NCBI GenBank assembly: GCA_009702045.1
Contig: WLIV01000033.1
Location: 1-41,219, forward strand
Origin: Actinomycetota bacterium
GTDB lineage: Bacteria > Actinomycetota > Acidimicrobiia > Acidimicrobiales > Ilumatobacteraceae
Length of the DNA: 41,219 bases
Reading direction: 5' to 3'
The notes below the pieces were generated by a model. That model was not told the origin of the DNA. It searched no databases and worked only from the letters and a program-made list of their open reading frames with translations. Of this stretch, positions 16,354 to 23,550 are shown one piece after another; positions within the stretch are counted from its first letter, which is position 1, and every line of letters starts with the position of its first letter. The position numbers and the translations under genes were made by a program.

Positions 16354-17562
16354 CGCGCAGACCGCGCCGAACCCCAACACCCAGCGAGCGCCGATCGCGT
16401 CCATCACCGGTGCGAACAACATGTTCCCCACCGGCACCGTTCCGCCGAACGCCATGAACCACAGCGCCATGACGCGCCCGCGTTCATTGTCGGCGAGACG
16501 ACTCTGGAAGATGGTGTTCATCGAGGTCGTGGTCGCGAAGTAGGCGAATCCCAGCAGTGCACCGGTGATGAACGCCCACAGCGGCGTGCGCACGACGGCG
16601 AACAGGCCGAGGAACAGCGCGAATGCCGCGAACCCGCGCCGGACGAGCATGCGTTTGTCAGTCCCCACGAACACCGTGCCGATGGCCAATCCGCCGAGGC
16701 ACGCGCCCATGCCCCACGTGGCGTAGATCCACTCGTAGGTCGTGCTGTTCTTCTTCACGCCGAAGTTGAGCCGCACTACTGCGGCGAACAGTCCCACGTA
16801 GGGCAGCGACACGAGTGAGAACACGAACAGGGTGGCCAGCAGGCGGCTCACCGCCGGGCGGTCGCGCACGATACGGATACCCGAGGAGAGCGCGCGAAGG
16901 CCGCCGGGCTGATTGCTGGGTGCTGGCCGCGGGATGCGCGTGCGCAGCAGACCACCAACCACGAACAGGTAGGTGACTGCGTTGATGAGGAAGATCTGGG
17001 CGATAGACGCGCCGAACGAGCGCAGCACGGCGACGATGATCGGACCGACCACTCGCGACCCGTTGATCAGCACTGAGTTCAAGGAGACAGCACCCGCCAG
17101 GTCGTCCCTGCTGACGAGCGATGGCAACATCGCCGACCATGCCGGCGCGTTGAGCGCGTTGCCGCATCCCACCCCCATCGCCACGAGGAAGATCGACCAC
17201 ACCGGAGCGTTGGCCGCGGCCAAGGGGGCGAGCGCCGCGGAGAAGGCCAGCTGCACCAGCTGCATCCAGATCAACCACTTGCGACGATCAAAGCGATCGG
17301 CGATGACCCCGGCCGGAAGCGACAGGAAGAACAGCGGGCCGAGCTGGGCGAACACCATCGCGCCGACGAGTGTGGTGCTGTCGGTGCGATCGAGGATGTA
17401 GACCGGCAGGATCACGTTCTGCATCCAGGTGCCGATGTTGGAGGAGAACGACGCCATCCACATGCGACGGAAGTCCGGGTAGGCGAGAGCCGCGCGTGCG
17501 CTGCCTGGACGGTGCGGGTGCTGCACCAGCGTCCGGCGCTCGGGGGATGAGGTGGCCGACAT
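16225..17562 (-). CDS. MFS transporter, EntS-like (MFS_3) exporter
   Basis: This is a 445-aa integral membrane protein with about 12 hydrophobic segments, of the MFS_3/enterobactin-exporter-like group. Typical blocks are RMWMASFSSNIGTWMQ near the N-terminus, the loop 2-3 motif GVIADRFDRRK, and GRVMALWFMAFGGTVPVGN in the second half. The exported compound is unknown. I chose ATG 17562 (MSATSS) over an upstream GTG at 17607; TAGTGT lies 15 nt before this ATG, which would give a leader of only a few bases. The C-terminal 43 residues are antisense to the end of murF and extend past the last helix as a charged tail (EQQGGRHALKPDHTATFDE). The crotonase diverges from it across 70 bp. Confidence 0.9.
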   Translation of the reverse strand: MSATSSPERRTLVQHPHRPGSARAALAYPDFRRMWMASFSSNIGTWMQNVILPVYILDRTDSTTLVGAMVFAQLGPLFFLSLPAGVIADRFDRRKWLIWMQLVQLAFSAALAPLAAANAPVWSIFLVAMGVGCGNALNAPAWSAMLPSLVSRDDLAGAVSLNSVLINGSRVVGPIIVAVLRSFGASIAQIFLINAVTYLFVVGGLLRTRIPRPAPSNQPGGLRALSSGIRIVRDRPAVSRLLATLFVFSLVSLPYVGLFAAVVRLNFGVKKNSTTYEWIYATWGMGACLGGLAIGTVFVGTDKRMLVRRGFAAFALFLGLFAVVRTPLWAFITGALLGFAYFATTTSMNTIFQSRLADNERGRVMALWFMAFGGTVPVGNMLFAPVMDAIGARWVLGFGAVCALGLSWWCDIERIDRRVEQQGGRHALKPDHTATFDEHGISTGE

Positions 17563-17632
17563 GTGACGAGTGGGTTCGACACTAGGGGGCACGGCGATGC
17601 CCGCCACGATCGTGGTCTGTCACACTTGGCAC

Positions 17633-18406
17633 ATGTTGGAGACCGGACCGTTCGACACGCTCGTGGCCACCGTCGACGGTGTCCGTGGAGCACTGCAGCT
17701 GAATCGCCCCGAAAAGCTGAATCCGCTCAGCATGCACACCCTGCACGAGATCGAGCTGGCCGCTCGTTGGTTCGACGAGCGCCACGACGTCAAGGTGGTG
17801 GTGGTCAGCGGGGCAGGCCGGTCGTTCTCCGCTGGCGCCGACCTCACTTCGTTCAACGGGGCTGCACCGTTGGAGGATCGCCAAGTGGGGTGGCGCATGG
17901 CCCGGGCGCTCGACGAGATGCGTGCCGTCACCGTCGCTCGCATTCACGGTTGGTGTGTGGGCGGTGGCTTGGTGGTGGCATCGGGCTGCGACCTGCGCAT
18001 CGCTGCTGACACCGCCCGGTTCTCGATCCCCGAGGTCGATCTGGGCATCCCGCTGGCGTGGGGCGGCATCCCGCGCCTCGTCCGTGAGTTGGGTCCGGCG
18101 CTGACGAAGGAACTGGTGATGACGTGTCGCCCATTCGACGCCGCCGAGGCCAAGGCCGCCGGGTTCCTCAACCGGGTCGTGCCGGAGGCTGCGCTCGATG
18201 CGGAGGTCGAGTCGCTGGTGCAGGTGCTGTTGGCCAAGCCGAAGTTGGCGCTGTTGGAGACCAAAGCGCACGTGAACGCGGTGACCGAATCGATGGTCGG
18301 TACCGGCCGCTCCTGGAGTGACGCAGATGGTCTGCTCGCCGGCCTGAGCGATGCCGAGGGCCGTGCGAGCGCACTGGCCTACCTGGAGCGCCTGCAGAAG
18401 AAGTGA
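17633..18406 (+). CDS. Crotonase/enoyl-CoA hydratase family protein
   Basis: This is a 257-aa crotonase-fold enzyme acting on an acyl-CoA. The first oxyanion-hole block is GAGRSFSAGADL. The second (HGWCVGGGLVVASGCDL) binds the thioester carbonyl, and FSIPEVDLGIPLAWGGIPRL follows. In true hydratases a glutamate normally sits right after the GGG-x of the second block (Glu144 of rat crotonase), but here that place is Val; the later glutamate of PEVDLG (Glu164 equivalent) is kept. That pattern points away from simple hydration and towards an isomerase or another crotonase reaction. CACACT at 17621-17626 lies 6 nt before the ATG. No beta-oxidation partners are adjacent. Confidence 0.88.
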   Translation: MLETGPFDTLVATVDGVRGALQLNRPEKLNPLSMHTLHEIELAARWFDERHDVKVVVVSGAGRSFSAGADLTSFNGAAPLEDRQVGWRMARALDEMRAVTVARIHGWCVGGGLVVASGCDLRIAADTARFSIPEVDLGIPLAWGGIPRLVRELGPALTKELVMTCRPFDAAEAKAAGFLNRVVPEAALDAEVESLVQVLLAKPKLALLETKAHVNAVTESMVGTGRSWSDADGLLAGLSDAEGRASALAYLERLQKK

Positions 18407-18641
18407 CGCGTCACCCCAGCGTTCGTGACACACACCGACCACGGCACGTGGAAGTCCGTGTGGGACGCGGATCGGCGCGGGGAGTGCGGTTAGGCCCGAA
18501 GGCGGAGCAAGGCGCGTCCAACGAGCACGGATCCGTTCGCCTCTGGGAGTGTTCGGTCCCGGAATTCGGGACTGAACACCCCCAGAAGGCGCATTGGGAC
18601 GATTCATTTCCAGAAGCCGACCGACGCGGATCAGCCCAGGA
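18407..18641. other. Intergenic region between convergent crotonase and LLM genes
   Basis: These 235 bp contain no credible gene. They hold the long hairpin at 18543-18585 and, next to the LLM stop, an 11-bp tandem duplication. Read on the minus strand, TGATCCTGGGC is repeated directly after the stop codon, so the first copy starts with the stop TGA itself. Confidence 0.7.
18543..18585. terminator. 19-bp-arm hairpin between convergent genes
   Basis: The arms are 18543-18561 and 18567-18585, with a five-base GAATT loop. Pairing is complete except for one A-C mismatch and one G-U wobble. It lies 137 bp after the crotonase stop and 57 bp after the LLM stop, so it could end both transcripts. There is no T-run on either side, which is common for actinobacterial hairpins but makes the terminator call tentative. 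Confidence 0.55.
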
Positions 18642-19682
18642 TCAGCCCAGGATCAACTCGGCGTAGCCGGCGAGGACTTCCTTGGGGCCGCCGACGAGGA
18701 ACGTGGTGATGCACGTCTCCTTCCACTGCTCCAACTCGGCCTTGATCTTGTCGGGCGGGCCGACGAGCGCAACGTCCTCCACCATGGCCAGTGGAATGGC
18801 CGCGGCGGCCTCCTGCTTCTTGCCGGCCAGGTACAGGTCTTGCACCTTGAGCGCCACGTCTTCCCAGCCCATGCGAGCGAAGACCTCGAAGTGGAAGTTG
18901 GCGCCACGGGCGCCCATGCCTCCGGCGTACAGCGCGAGGAACGGGCGCACCCAGTCGGCGCAGGCCTCGGGGTCGTCGCCGGGGATGATGTACACGGTGC
19001 TGGCCACCTCGAAGCGGTCGGCCTTGGTCGGGTCGCCCGACTTGGCAAATCCCTCGGCCAAGCGCTCCCGGTAGAAGGCGTCGTCCTTCGGGCTGAAGAA
19101 CAGCGGCAGCCAACCGTCGCAGATCTCACCGGCGAGCGCGACGTTCTTCGGGCCCTCGGCGCCGAGGAAGATCGGGATCTCCTTGCGCCGCGGGTGGATC
19201 GTGCTCTTCAGCGGCTTGCCCAATCCGGTGCCGGCTCTGTTCGGCATGTCGAAGAACTCACCGTGGAAGTCGATGGGTGTCTCGCGGCGCACGATGTCGC
19301 GCACGATCTGCACGTACTCGCGCGTGCGGGCCAGTGGCTTCGGGTACTCCTGTCCGTACCAGCCCTCCACCACCTGCGGACCGCTGGCGCCGACGCCGAG
19401 GATGAATCGGCCGTCGGACAGATGGTCGAGCGTCATCGCTGCCATCGCGGTTGCTGCAGGAGTGCGGGCGCTCATCTGCACGATTCCGGTACCGAGGCGG
19501 ATTGTCGACGTCTGCGACCCCCACCACGCCAACGGGGTGAGTGCGTCGCTGCCGTATGCCTCGGCTGTCCACATCGAGTCGAAGCCGAGGCGCTCGGCCT
19601 CCAGGATCGCCTCGGTGACGCCCGCAGGTGGTCCGCTGCCCCAGTAGCCACTGTTGTAACCCAACCGAATGTCGCGTGCCAT
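18642..19682 (-). CDS. LLM-class (probably F420-dependent) oxidoreductase
   Basis: This is a 346-aa luciferase-like monooxygenase-fold protein. The N-terminal strand (IRLGYNSGYWG), WTAEAYGSDALTPLAWWGSQT, LGTGIVQMSARTPAATAMAA and FILGVGASGPQVVEGWYG are typical of the F420-binding actinobacterial subgroup (MSMEG_0777/Rv-type LLM enzymes). The substrate is unknown. The ATG 19682 is preceded by TACGGT (19695-19690 on the minus strand) at 7 nt, and the divergent GNAT gene starts only 12 bp away. F420 rather than FMN use is inferred from family resemblance. Confidence 0.88.
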   Translation of the reverse strand: MARDIRLGYNSGYWGSGPPAGVTEAILEAERLGFDSMWTAEAYGSDALTPLAWWGSQTSTIRLGTGIVQMSARTPAATAMAAMTLDHLSDGRFILGVGASGPQVVEGWYGQEYPKPLARTREYVQIVRDIVRRETPIDFHGEFFDMPNRAGTGLGKPLKSTIHPRRKEIPIFLGAEGPKNVALAGEICDGWLPLFFSPKDDAFYRERLAEGFAKSGDPTKADRFEVASTVYIIPGDDPEACADWVRPFLALYAGGMGARGANFHFEVFARMGWEDVALKVQDLYLAGKKQEAAAAIPLAMVEDVALVGPPDKIKAELEQWKETCITTFLVGGPKEVLAGYAELILG

Positions 19683-19697
19683 ATGGTGCACCGTATG
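19680..19697. promoter_or_regulatory. Interlocked divergent leaderless promoters of LLM and GNAT genes
   Basis: The 18-bp stretch is a palindrome with a single mismatched pair, centred on GGTGCACC (19685-19692). Plus strand: TATGGT (19682-19687), then 7 nt, then ATG 19695. Minus strand: TACGGT (19695-19690), then 7 nt, then ATG 19682. Each -10 box begins on a base of the other gene's start codon, so promoter and coding starts share the same bases. Confidence 0.75.
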
Positions 19698-20291
19698 CCC
19701 GACCCGATTCGAGTGGCGACCCGTGCTGACGTGCCACAGATTGCTCGCACCCTCGCCGCTGCCTTCGTCGACGATCCCGTGAAGCAGCACCTCACCGGGT
19801 TGGCCCATGTGGCGCCCGAGCGATCGTGGGCATTTTTCGAGGCGTTCACCCGGATTCAGTTGGCGCACGAACACGTCTACGTCACCGCCGGTGGGGAGGC
19901 CGCGGCGCTGTGGTCACCGCCCGGTGAGTGGAAGATTCCAGTGGCCACGATCCTGCGCTGGTCGCCTCGCTTCGTGCGGATGTACGGGCGCCGATTCCTG
20001 CCGAACCTCAAGGTGCTGACGACGCTGGAGGGGATGCATCCCACCGAGCCGCACTACTACCTCGAGTTCGTCGGCGTGCACCCCGACCACCAACGCAAGG
20101 GGTTGGGAATGGCGCTGCTCGAGCCAATGGTCGAGCGCGCCGACCGCGAGGGCGTGGGGATGTACCTGGAGAACTCGAAGGAGAAGAACCTCGCGTTCTA
20201 CGGGCGTCACGGGTTCCAGGTGCGTGCCCAGACGCACCTGCCCGGCCGCAACGGTCCGCCCGCGTGGCTCATGTGGCGCGACCCGAAGTAG
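19695..20291 (+). CDS. GNAT-family N-acetyltransferase
   Basis: This is a 198-aa acetyltransferase. The N-terminal strand (IRVATRADVPQIARTLAAAF) and the acetyl-CoA pyrophosphate motif VHPDHQRKGLGMALL (about residues 126-140) are clear, followed by MYLENSKEKNLAFYGRHGF. The middle (WSPPGEWKIPVATILRWSPR) is typical of a common actinobacterial subgroup of unknown substrate. ATG 19695 is set by the TATGGT box 7 nt upstream. A longer upstream open frame exists but would run antisense through the LLM gene and is not credible. Partner genes do not indicate the amine acceptor. Confidence 0.9.
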   Translation: MPDPIRVATRADVPQIARTLAAAFVDDPVKQHLTGLAHVAPERSWAFFEAFTRIQLAHEHVYVTAGGEAAALWSPPGEWKIPVATILRWSPRFVRMYGRRFLPNLKVLTTLEGMHPTEPHYYLEFVGVHPDHQRKGLGMALLEPMVERADREGVGMYLENSKEKNLAFYGRHGFQVRAQTHLPGRNGPPAWLMWRDPK

Positions 20292-20321
20292 CTCGGCTCG
20301 GCCTCTGCGAATGTTGGCGAT

Positions 20322-20402
20322 GAGATGTTGTACGGCCACATCTCAACGCCGAAGCTCGGCGCGCACGACCGTGAACGACTCCCAGCGACCGATGGTCGTG
20401 CG
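20322..20402. terminator. Two inverted repeats between convergent GNAT and P450 genes
   Basis: GAGATGT/ACATCTC (20322-20328 and 20338-20344, 9-nt loop) and CGCACGACC/GGTCGTGCG (20362-20370 and 20394-20402, 23-nt loop) lie in the 167-bp gap between the stops. Neither has a T-run. They may form a bidirectional termination zone. No gene is visible in the gap. Confidence 0.4.
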
Positions 20403-20458
20403 AGGTGGATCGACACGCGATAAGTCTGCCGCACGATGGCCGAGGACGCGACGGCCGC

Positions 20459-21676
20459 TCAGTGGCCCGCGTCGAAGGTGACCGGGAAGCGTGCTGGGCC
20501 GAAGATGCCCACACCCTCGGGCTTCCAGGTGATCTCGCCGTCGCGCCGCAGGTTCGGCATCCGCTGCGCGAGGAGCGGGAGCGCTTCTTGCAGTTCTGCG
20601 CGGGCGAGGGCTTGGCCGAGGCAGTAGTGGATCCCCGACCCGAATGTGAGGTGCGGTTGGTCGCCGTGATGGGCGGTGATGTCGAACGTGTCCGGGTCGC
20701 TGAACACTGATGCGTCCTTGTTCGACTCGGCGATGCCGATGCCGACGAACGTGCCCGCCGGGAACAACACATCGCGGTAGACAATGTCGGTGCTCGCGTA
20801 CCGCATTGTGCCGCGCACAGCGCCGAAGTAACGCAAGGTCTCCTCGACGGCTTTCGGCGCGAGATCGGGCCGCTCGGCCAGCAGTTGCCACTGCTCAGGA
20901 TGTTCGGCGAACAGCGAGAGCGCACAGCCCAGCTGGTTGCGGGTCGTGTCAGTGCCACCGACGATGACTGCGTTCACCATCATCACCAACTCGTCGTTAG
21001 TCAGCCGGTCGCCTTCCTCCTCGGCTGCGATCAGGTCGGTCAACAGGTCGTCGGCCGGCTTGTCACGGCGGTCGGCGATGAGTTGCGCCGTGTAGTCGTC
21101 CAGTTCCTGCTGACTGCGCATGATCAGGTCGAGTTTGTTCGCCATGTCGAGCGAGAAGATCTCGAGGATGTCGTTGGCCAGACGGCTGAACAGCTGCCAG
21201 TCGCTCTTGGGTGCGCCGAGCAGTTCGCAGATGATCGGGATCGGGTACGGCTCGCAGAGGTCGGTGGCGATGTCTGCCCGCCCGTTCGCCGCAACGTTGT
21301 CGACGAGGCCGTTCATCACTTCGCGCATGAACGGTCGCAACCGGTCGGCCTGACGGGGTGAGAATGCGGGTGCCACCAAGCGGCGCAGCCGGAGGTGGGT
21401 GTCGCCCTCGGCGCTGAGGATGCTCTCGCGCTGGCGGCCGAGGAACTGTTCGTTGGTGACGCCCATGATTTCAGCGATGCGTCCGGCAGCGTTGTGCCAC
21501 CGCTTGTCGCGCAGGATCGCAGTGGCGTCGTCGTAGTGCCACACGCTGTAGCCCACGAGGTTGCGCACCAGCCACACATCGTCCGGCAGGTTCATTCGCT
21601 CGGTGAACCGGCGGGCGCGCGACCCGTCGTCCATCGTCATCATCGGCAGGTCGAGGTCGCTGGCGAGCGTCGGCAT
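20459..21676 (-). CDS. Cytochrome P450
   Basis: This is a 405-aa soluble bacterial P450 that hydroxylates an unknown substrate. The heme-thiolate loop is FGSGIHYCLGQ with Cys352. The I-helix oxygen-activation motif is GGTDTT (240-245) and the K-helix ExxR is Glu279-Arg282. EGDTHLRLRRLVAPAFSP is the usual C-helix block. The start ATG 21676 lies 7 nt after TAGCGT (minus strand, 21689-21684). No ferredoxin or reductase gene adjoins, so it must use redox partners from elsewhere. It lies downstream of ald on the same strand, but a strong hairpin separates them, so it is probably transcribed alone. Confidence 0.95.
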   Translation of the reverse strand: MPTLASDLDLPMMTMDDGSRARRFTERMNLPDDVWLVRNLVGYSVWHYDDATAILRDKRWHNAAGRIAEIMGVTNEQFLGRQRESILSAEGDTHLRLRRLVAPAFSPRQADRLRPFMREVMNGLVDNVAANGRADIATDLCEPYPIPIICELLGAPKSDWQLFSRLANDILEIFSLDMANKLDLIMRSQQELDDYTAQLIADRRDKPADDLLTDLIAAEEEGDRLTNDELVMMVNAVIVGGTDTTRNQLGCALSLFAEHPEQWQLLAERPDLAPKAVEETLRYFGAVRGTMRYASTDIVYRDVLFPAGTFVGIGIAESNKDASVFSDPDTFDITAHHGDQPHLTFGSGIHYCLGQALARAELQEALPLLAQRMPNLRRDGEITWKPEGVGIFGPARFPVTFDAGH

Positions 21677-21690
21677 GCCGTGAACGCTAG

Positions 21691-21858
21691 GTGCCAGGTC
21701 TGGCCGCAGTCGTGTCAGGCCTGCAGTGCGAGTGCGTCGCCGCCGGCCCGAGTGGGTGGCGACCGCCGGCGCTACCCGAGTGGGTGGTGGCACCACGGGT
21801 GCCACCACCCACTCGGGTGCGCACGTGGCACTCAGGCCGGGGCCCTGGCACTCGCACC
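21691..21858. repeat. Nested inverted-repeat element between ald and the P450 gene
   Basis: Most of this gap is built from related inverted and direct repeats. The core is a perfect 21-bp hairpin (arms 21774-21794 and 21798-21818, ACG loop). A degenerate extra copy of the left arm lies at 21747-21764. Outside it, GTGCGAGTGC (21727-21736) pairs with GCACTCGCAC (21848-21857), and GTGCCAGG near 21691 pairs with CCTGGCAC near 21844. The core is placed to end the ald transcript on the minus strand. The extra arm allows an alternative fold. Confidence 0.7.
21774..21818 (-). terminator. Perfect 21-bp hairpin downstream of ald
   Basis: The two 21-base arms match without exception and are separated by three bases. 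The hairpin starts 42 bp after the ald stop (21860) on the minus strand and lies 98 bp before the P450 start. There is no T-run, so this would be an actinobacterial-type hairpin terminator or an mRNA 3'-end stabiliser. The structure is certain; the role is inferred. Confidence 0.6.
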
Positions 21859-21859
21859 T

Positions 21860-22981
21860 TCAGGGGTGGAGGGCGGTGAGTGGATCGACGGCGTCGACGC
21901 CCAGGAACTCGGCAACCGGCACGTTGGTGACATGGCCCTGGTGCGTGTTCAGGCCGAGCGCCAACGCCGCGTCTCGGGCACATGCGCCAGCCACACCGTG
22001 CTGTGCCAGTTCCAGTTGATAGGGGAGCGTGGCATTGGTGAGTGCGTAGGTGCTGGTGTGCGGCACGGCCCCCGGCATATTGCCGACGGCGTAGTGCAGC
22101 ACGCCGTGCAGTTCGTACACGGGCTCGGCATGGGTGGTCTCGTGGATCGTCTCAATGCAGCCACCTTGATCGACGGCGACATCGACAATCACGGCGCCCT
22201 TCTTCATCGACCGCACCATGTCCTCGCTCACGACCACGGGGGCGCGCCCACCGGCCACCAGGACCGCACCGATCACCAGGTCGGCATCGGCGAGATTGCG
22301 CTCGAGCGCGCCGCGGTTGGAGGCGAGGGTGACGATGCGGCCCTTGTTGATCTGGTCGACCCACCGCAGGCGATCGAGGTTCTTGTCGAACAGGACCACC
22401 TCGGCCTCCATACCAGCAGCGATCCATGCCGAGTTCCACCCGACGTTGCCAGCGCCAAGCACCACGACCTTGGCCGGTTGTACGCCGGGAGCGCCACCCA
22501 TGAGCACGCCGCGGCCACCGTTGTGGCGCTCGAGATAATGGGCACCCATCTGCGGCGCGAGGCGGCCGGCGACCTCGCTCATCGGTGCCAGGAGGGGGAG
22601 TGCTCCGCCGGGGAGTTGCACTGTTTCGTAGGCGATTGAGGTCGTTCTCGCGTCGACGAGCGCCTTGGCCACCGCCGGGTACGCGGCGAGATGCAAGTAG
22701 GTGAAGAGCGTCAGGTCAGGGCGCAGGAAGCCGAACTCCTCGGCCTTGGGTTCCTTCACCTTCACCACCAATTCCTGTGCCCACGCGTCAGCGGCGGTGG
22801 GCACGATGGTGGCACCGGCGGAGCGGTAGTCGTCGTCAGTGAAGCTGGCACCCTCGCCCGCGCCAGTCTCGACGAAGACGTCGACGCCGTGACGCTCGAA
22901 CTCGCGGACACCGTCGGGCGTCATCGCCACGCGGTACTCCTGGACCTTGATTTCCTTGGGGACACCGACTGTCTTCAGCAT
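21860..22981 (-). CDS. ald: Alanine dehydrogenase
   Basis: This 373-aa NAD-dependent enzyme interconverts L-alanine and pyruvate plus ammonia. Family blocks are VGVPKEIKVQEYRVAMTP at the N-terminus, VVKVKEPKAEE, SEVAGRLAPQMGA, the NAD motif VLGAGNVGW, VDVAVDQGG and the C-terminal VGNMPGAVPHTSTYALTNAT. Length matches the family (about 371). The start ATG 22981 is 6 nt after CATGAT on the minus strand. An Lrp/AsnC gene diverges 62 bp away, the arrangement known for ald and its activator AldR in mycobacteria. A large hairpin element follows the stop. Confidence 0.97.
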   Translation of the reverse strand: MLKTVGVPKEIKVQEYRVAMTPDGVREFERHGVDVFVETGAGEGASFTDDDYRSAGATIVPTAADAWAQELVVKVKEPKAEEFGFLRPDLTLFTYLHLAAYPAVAKALVDARTTSIAYETVQLPGGALPLLAPMSEVAGRLAPQMGAHYLERHNGGRGVLMGGAPGVQPAKVVVLGAGNVGWNSAWIAAGMEAEVVLFDKNLDRLRWVDQINKGRIVTLASNRGALERNLADADLVIGAVLVAGGRAPVVVSEDMVRSMKKGAVIVDVAVDQGGCIETIHETTHAEPVYELHGVLHYAVGNMPGAVPHTSTYALTNATLPYQLELAQHGVAGACARDAALALGLNTHQGHVTNVPVAEFLGVDAVDPLTALHP

Positions 22982-23043
22982 GGTTGGATCATGTGCCCTT
23001 GTGGCCCGTTGATCAACAGCAGATTCGGTGCCAGAGTGTGGAG

Positions 23044-23490
23044 ATGGCCGCTGAAACATTGGTACTTGACAAAGTTGACCAACGAATCATCGGTCATCTA
23101 CGCGTAGAAGGTCGGATCAGTTGGAAGGAACTCGCCGATCGGGTTCACCTGGCCCCTTCGTCGGTGGCGGATCGTGTCAGGCGGATGGAAGCCGCTGGCG
23201 TGATTCTGGGGTACTCCGCTCGCATCGACCCAGCCGCGACGGGGCGCACGGTGCGCGCAGTGGTGGATGTGGGCCTGCCCCCGGGTGCTGACCCGGCTGT
23301 ATTCGAGGCGCGTTTGGCCGAGCGCGAGGAGGTGGCGTTGGCGATGTACGTCACCGGCCCGGCCGACTACACGATCATCGTCGATTGTGAGGGCGCAGAA
23401 GGACTCGACACGTTCATCCGCTGGCTGAAGGCCGAGGCGGGGGTGGCGCGCACGGAGTCCAAGTTCGTGTTGCGCCCGATCCCGGTCTGA
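23044..23490 (+). CDS. Lrp/AsnC-family regulator divergent from ald (AldR-like)
   Basis: This is a 148-aa regulator with an N-terminal winged helix (LDKVDQRIIGHLRVEGRISWKELA, then SSVADRVRRMEAAGVI) and a C-terminal RAM/AsnC ligand domain (AVVDVGLPPG, MYVTGPADYTIIV). It probably senses an amino acid and controls the adjacent ald; in mycobacteria the equivalent AldR responds to alanine. ATG 23044 is preceded by GTGTGGAG and by CAGAGT at 6 nt. An in-frame TTG at 22984 would extend the protein by 20 residues that do not fit the family. The gene is followed 60 bp later by the aldehyde dehydrogenase. Confidence 0.9.
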   Translation: MAAETLVLDKVDQRIIGHLRVEGRISWKELADRVHLAPSSVADRVRRMEAAGVILGYSARIDPAATGRTVRAVVDVGLPPGADPAVFEARLAEREEVALAMYVTGPADYTIIVDCEGAEGLDTFIRWLKAEAGVARTESKFVLRPIPV

Positions 23491-23550
23491 CCCCGGCCGC
23501 AGACCCCGCGCCGCTGAACCGCGGACGGCGGCGTGACTACCATCGCTGAC

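Noticed and set aside
18594-19694. Long in-frame upstream extension of the GNAT gene
   Set aside because: It lies antisense to the whole LLM gene; the GNAT fold begins at 19695 and a -10 box sits 7 nt before that ATG.
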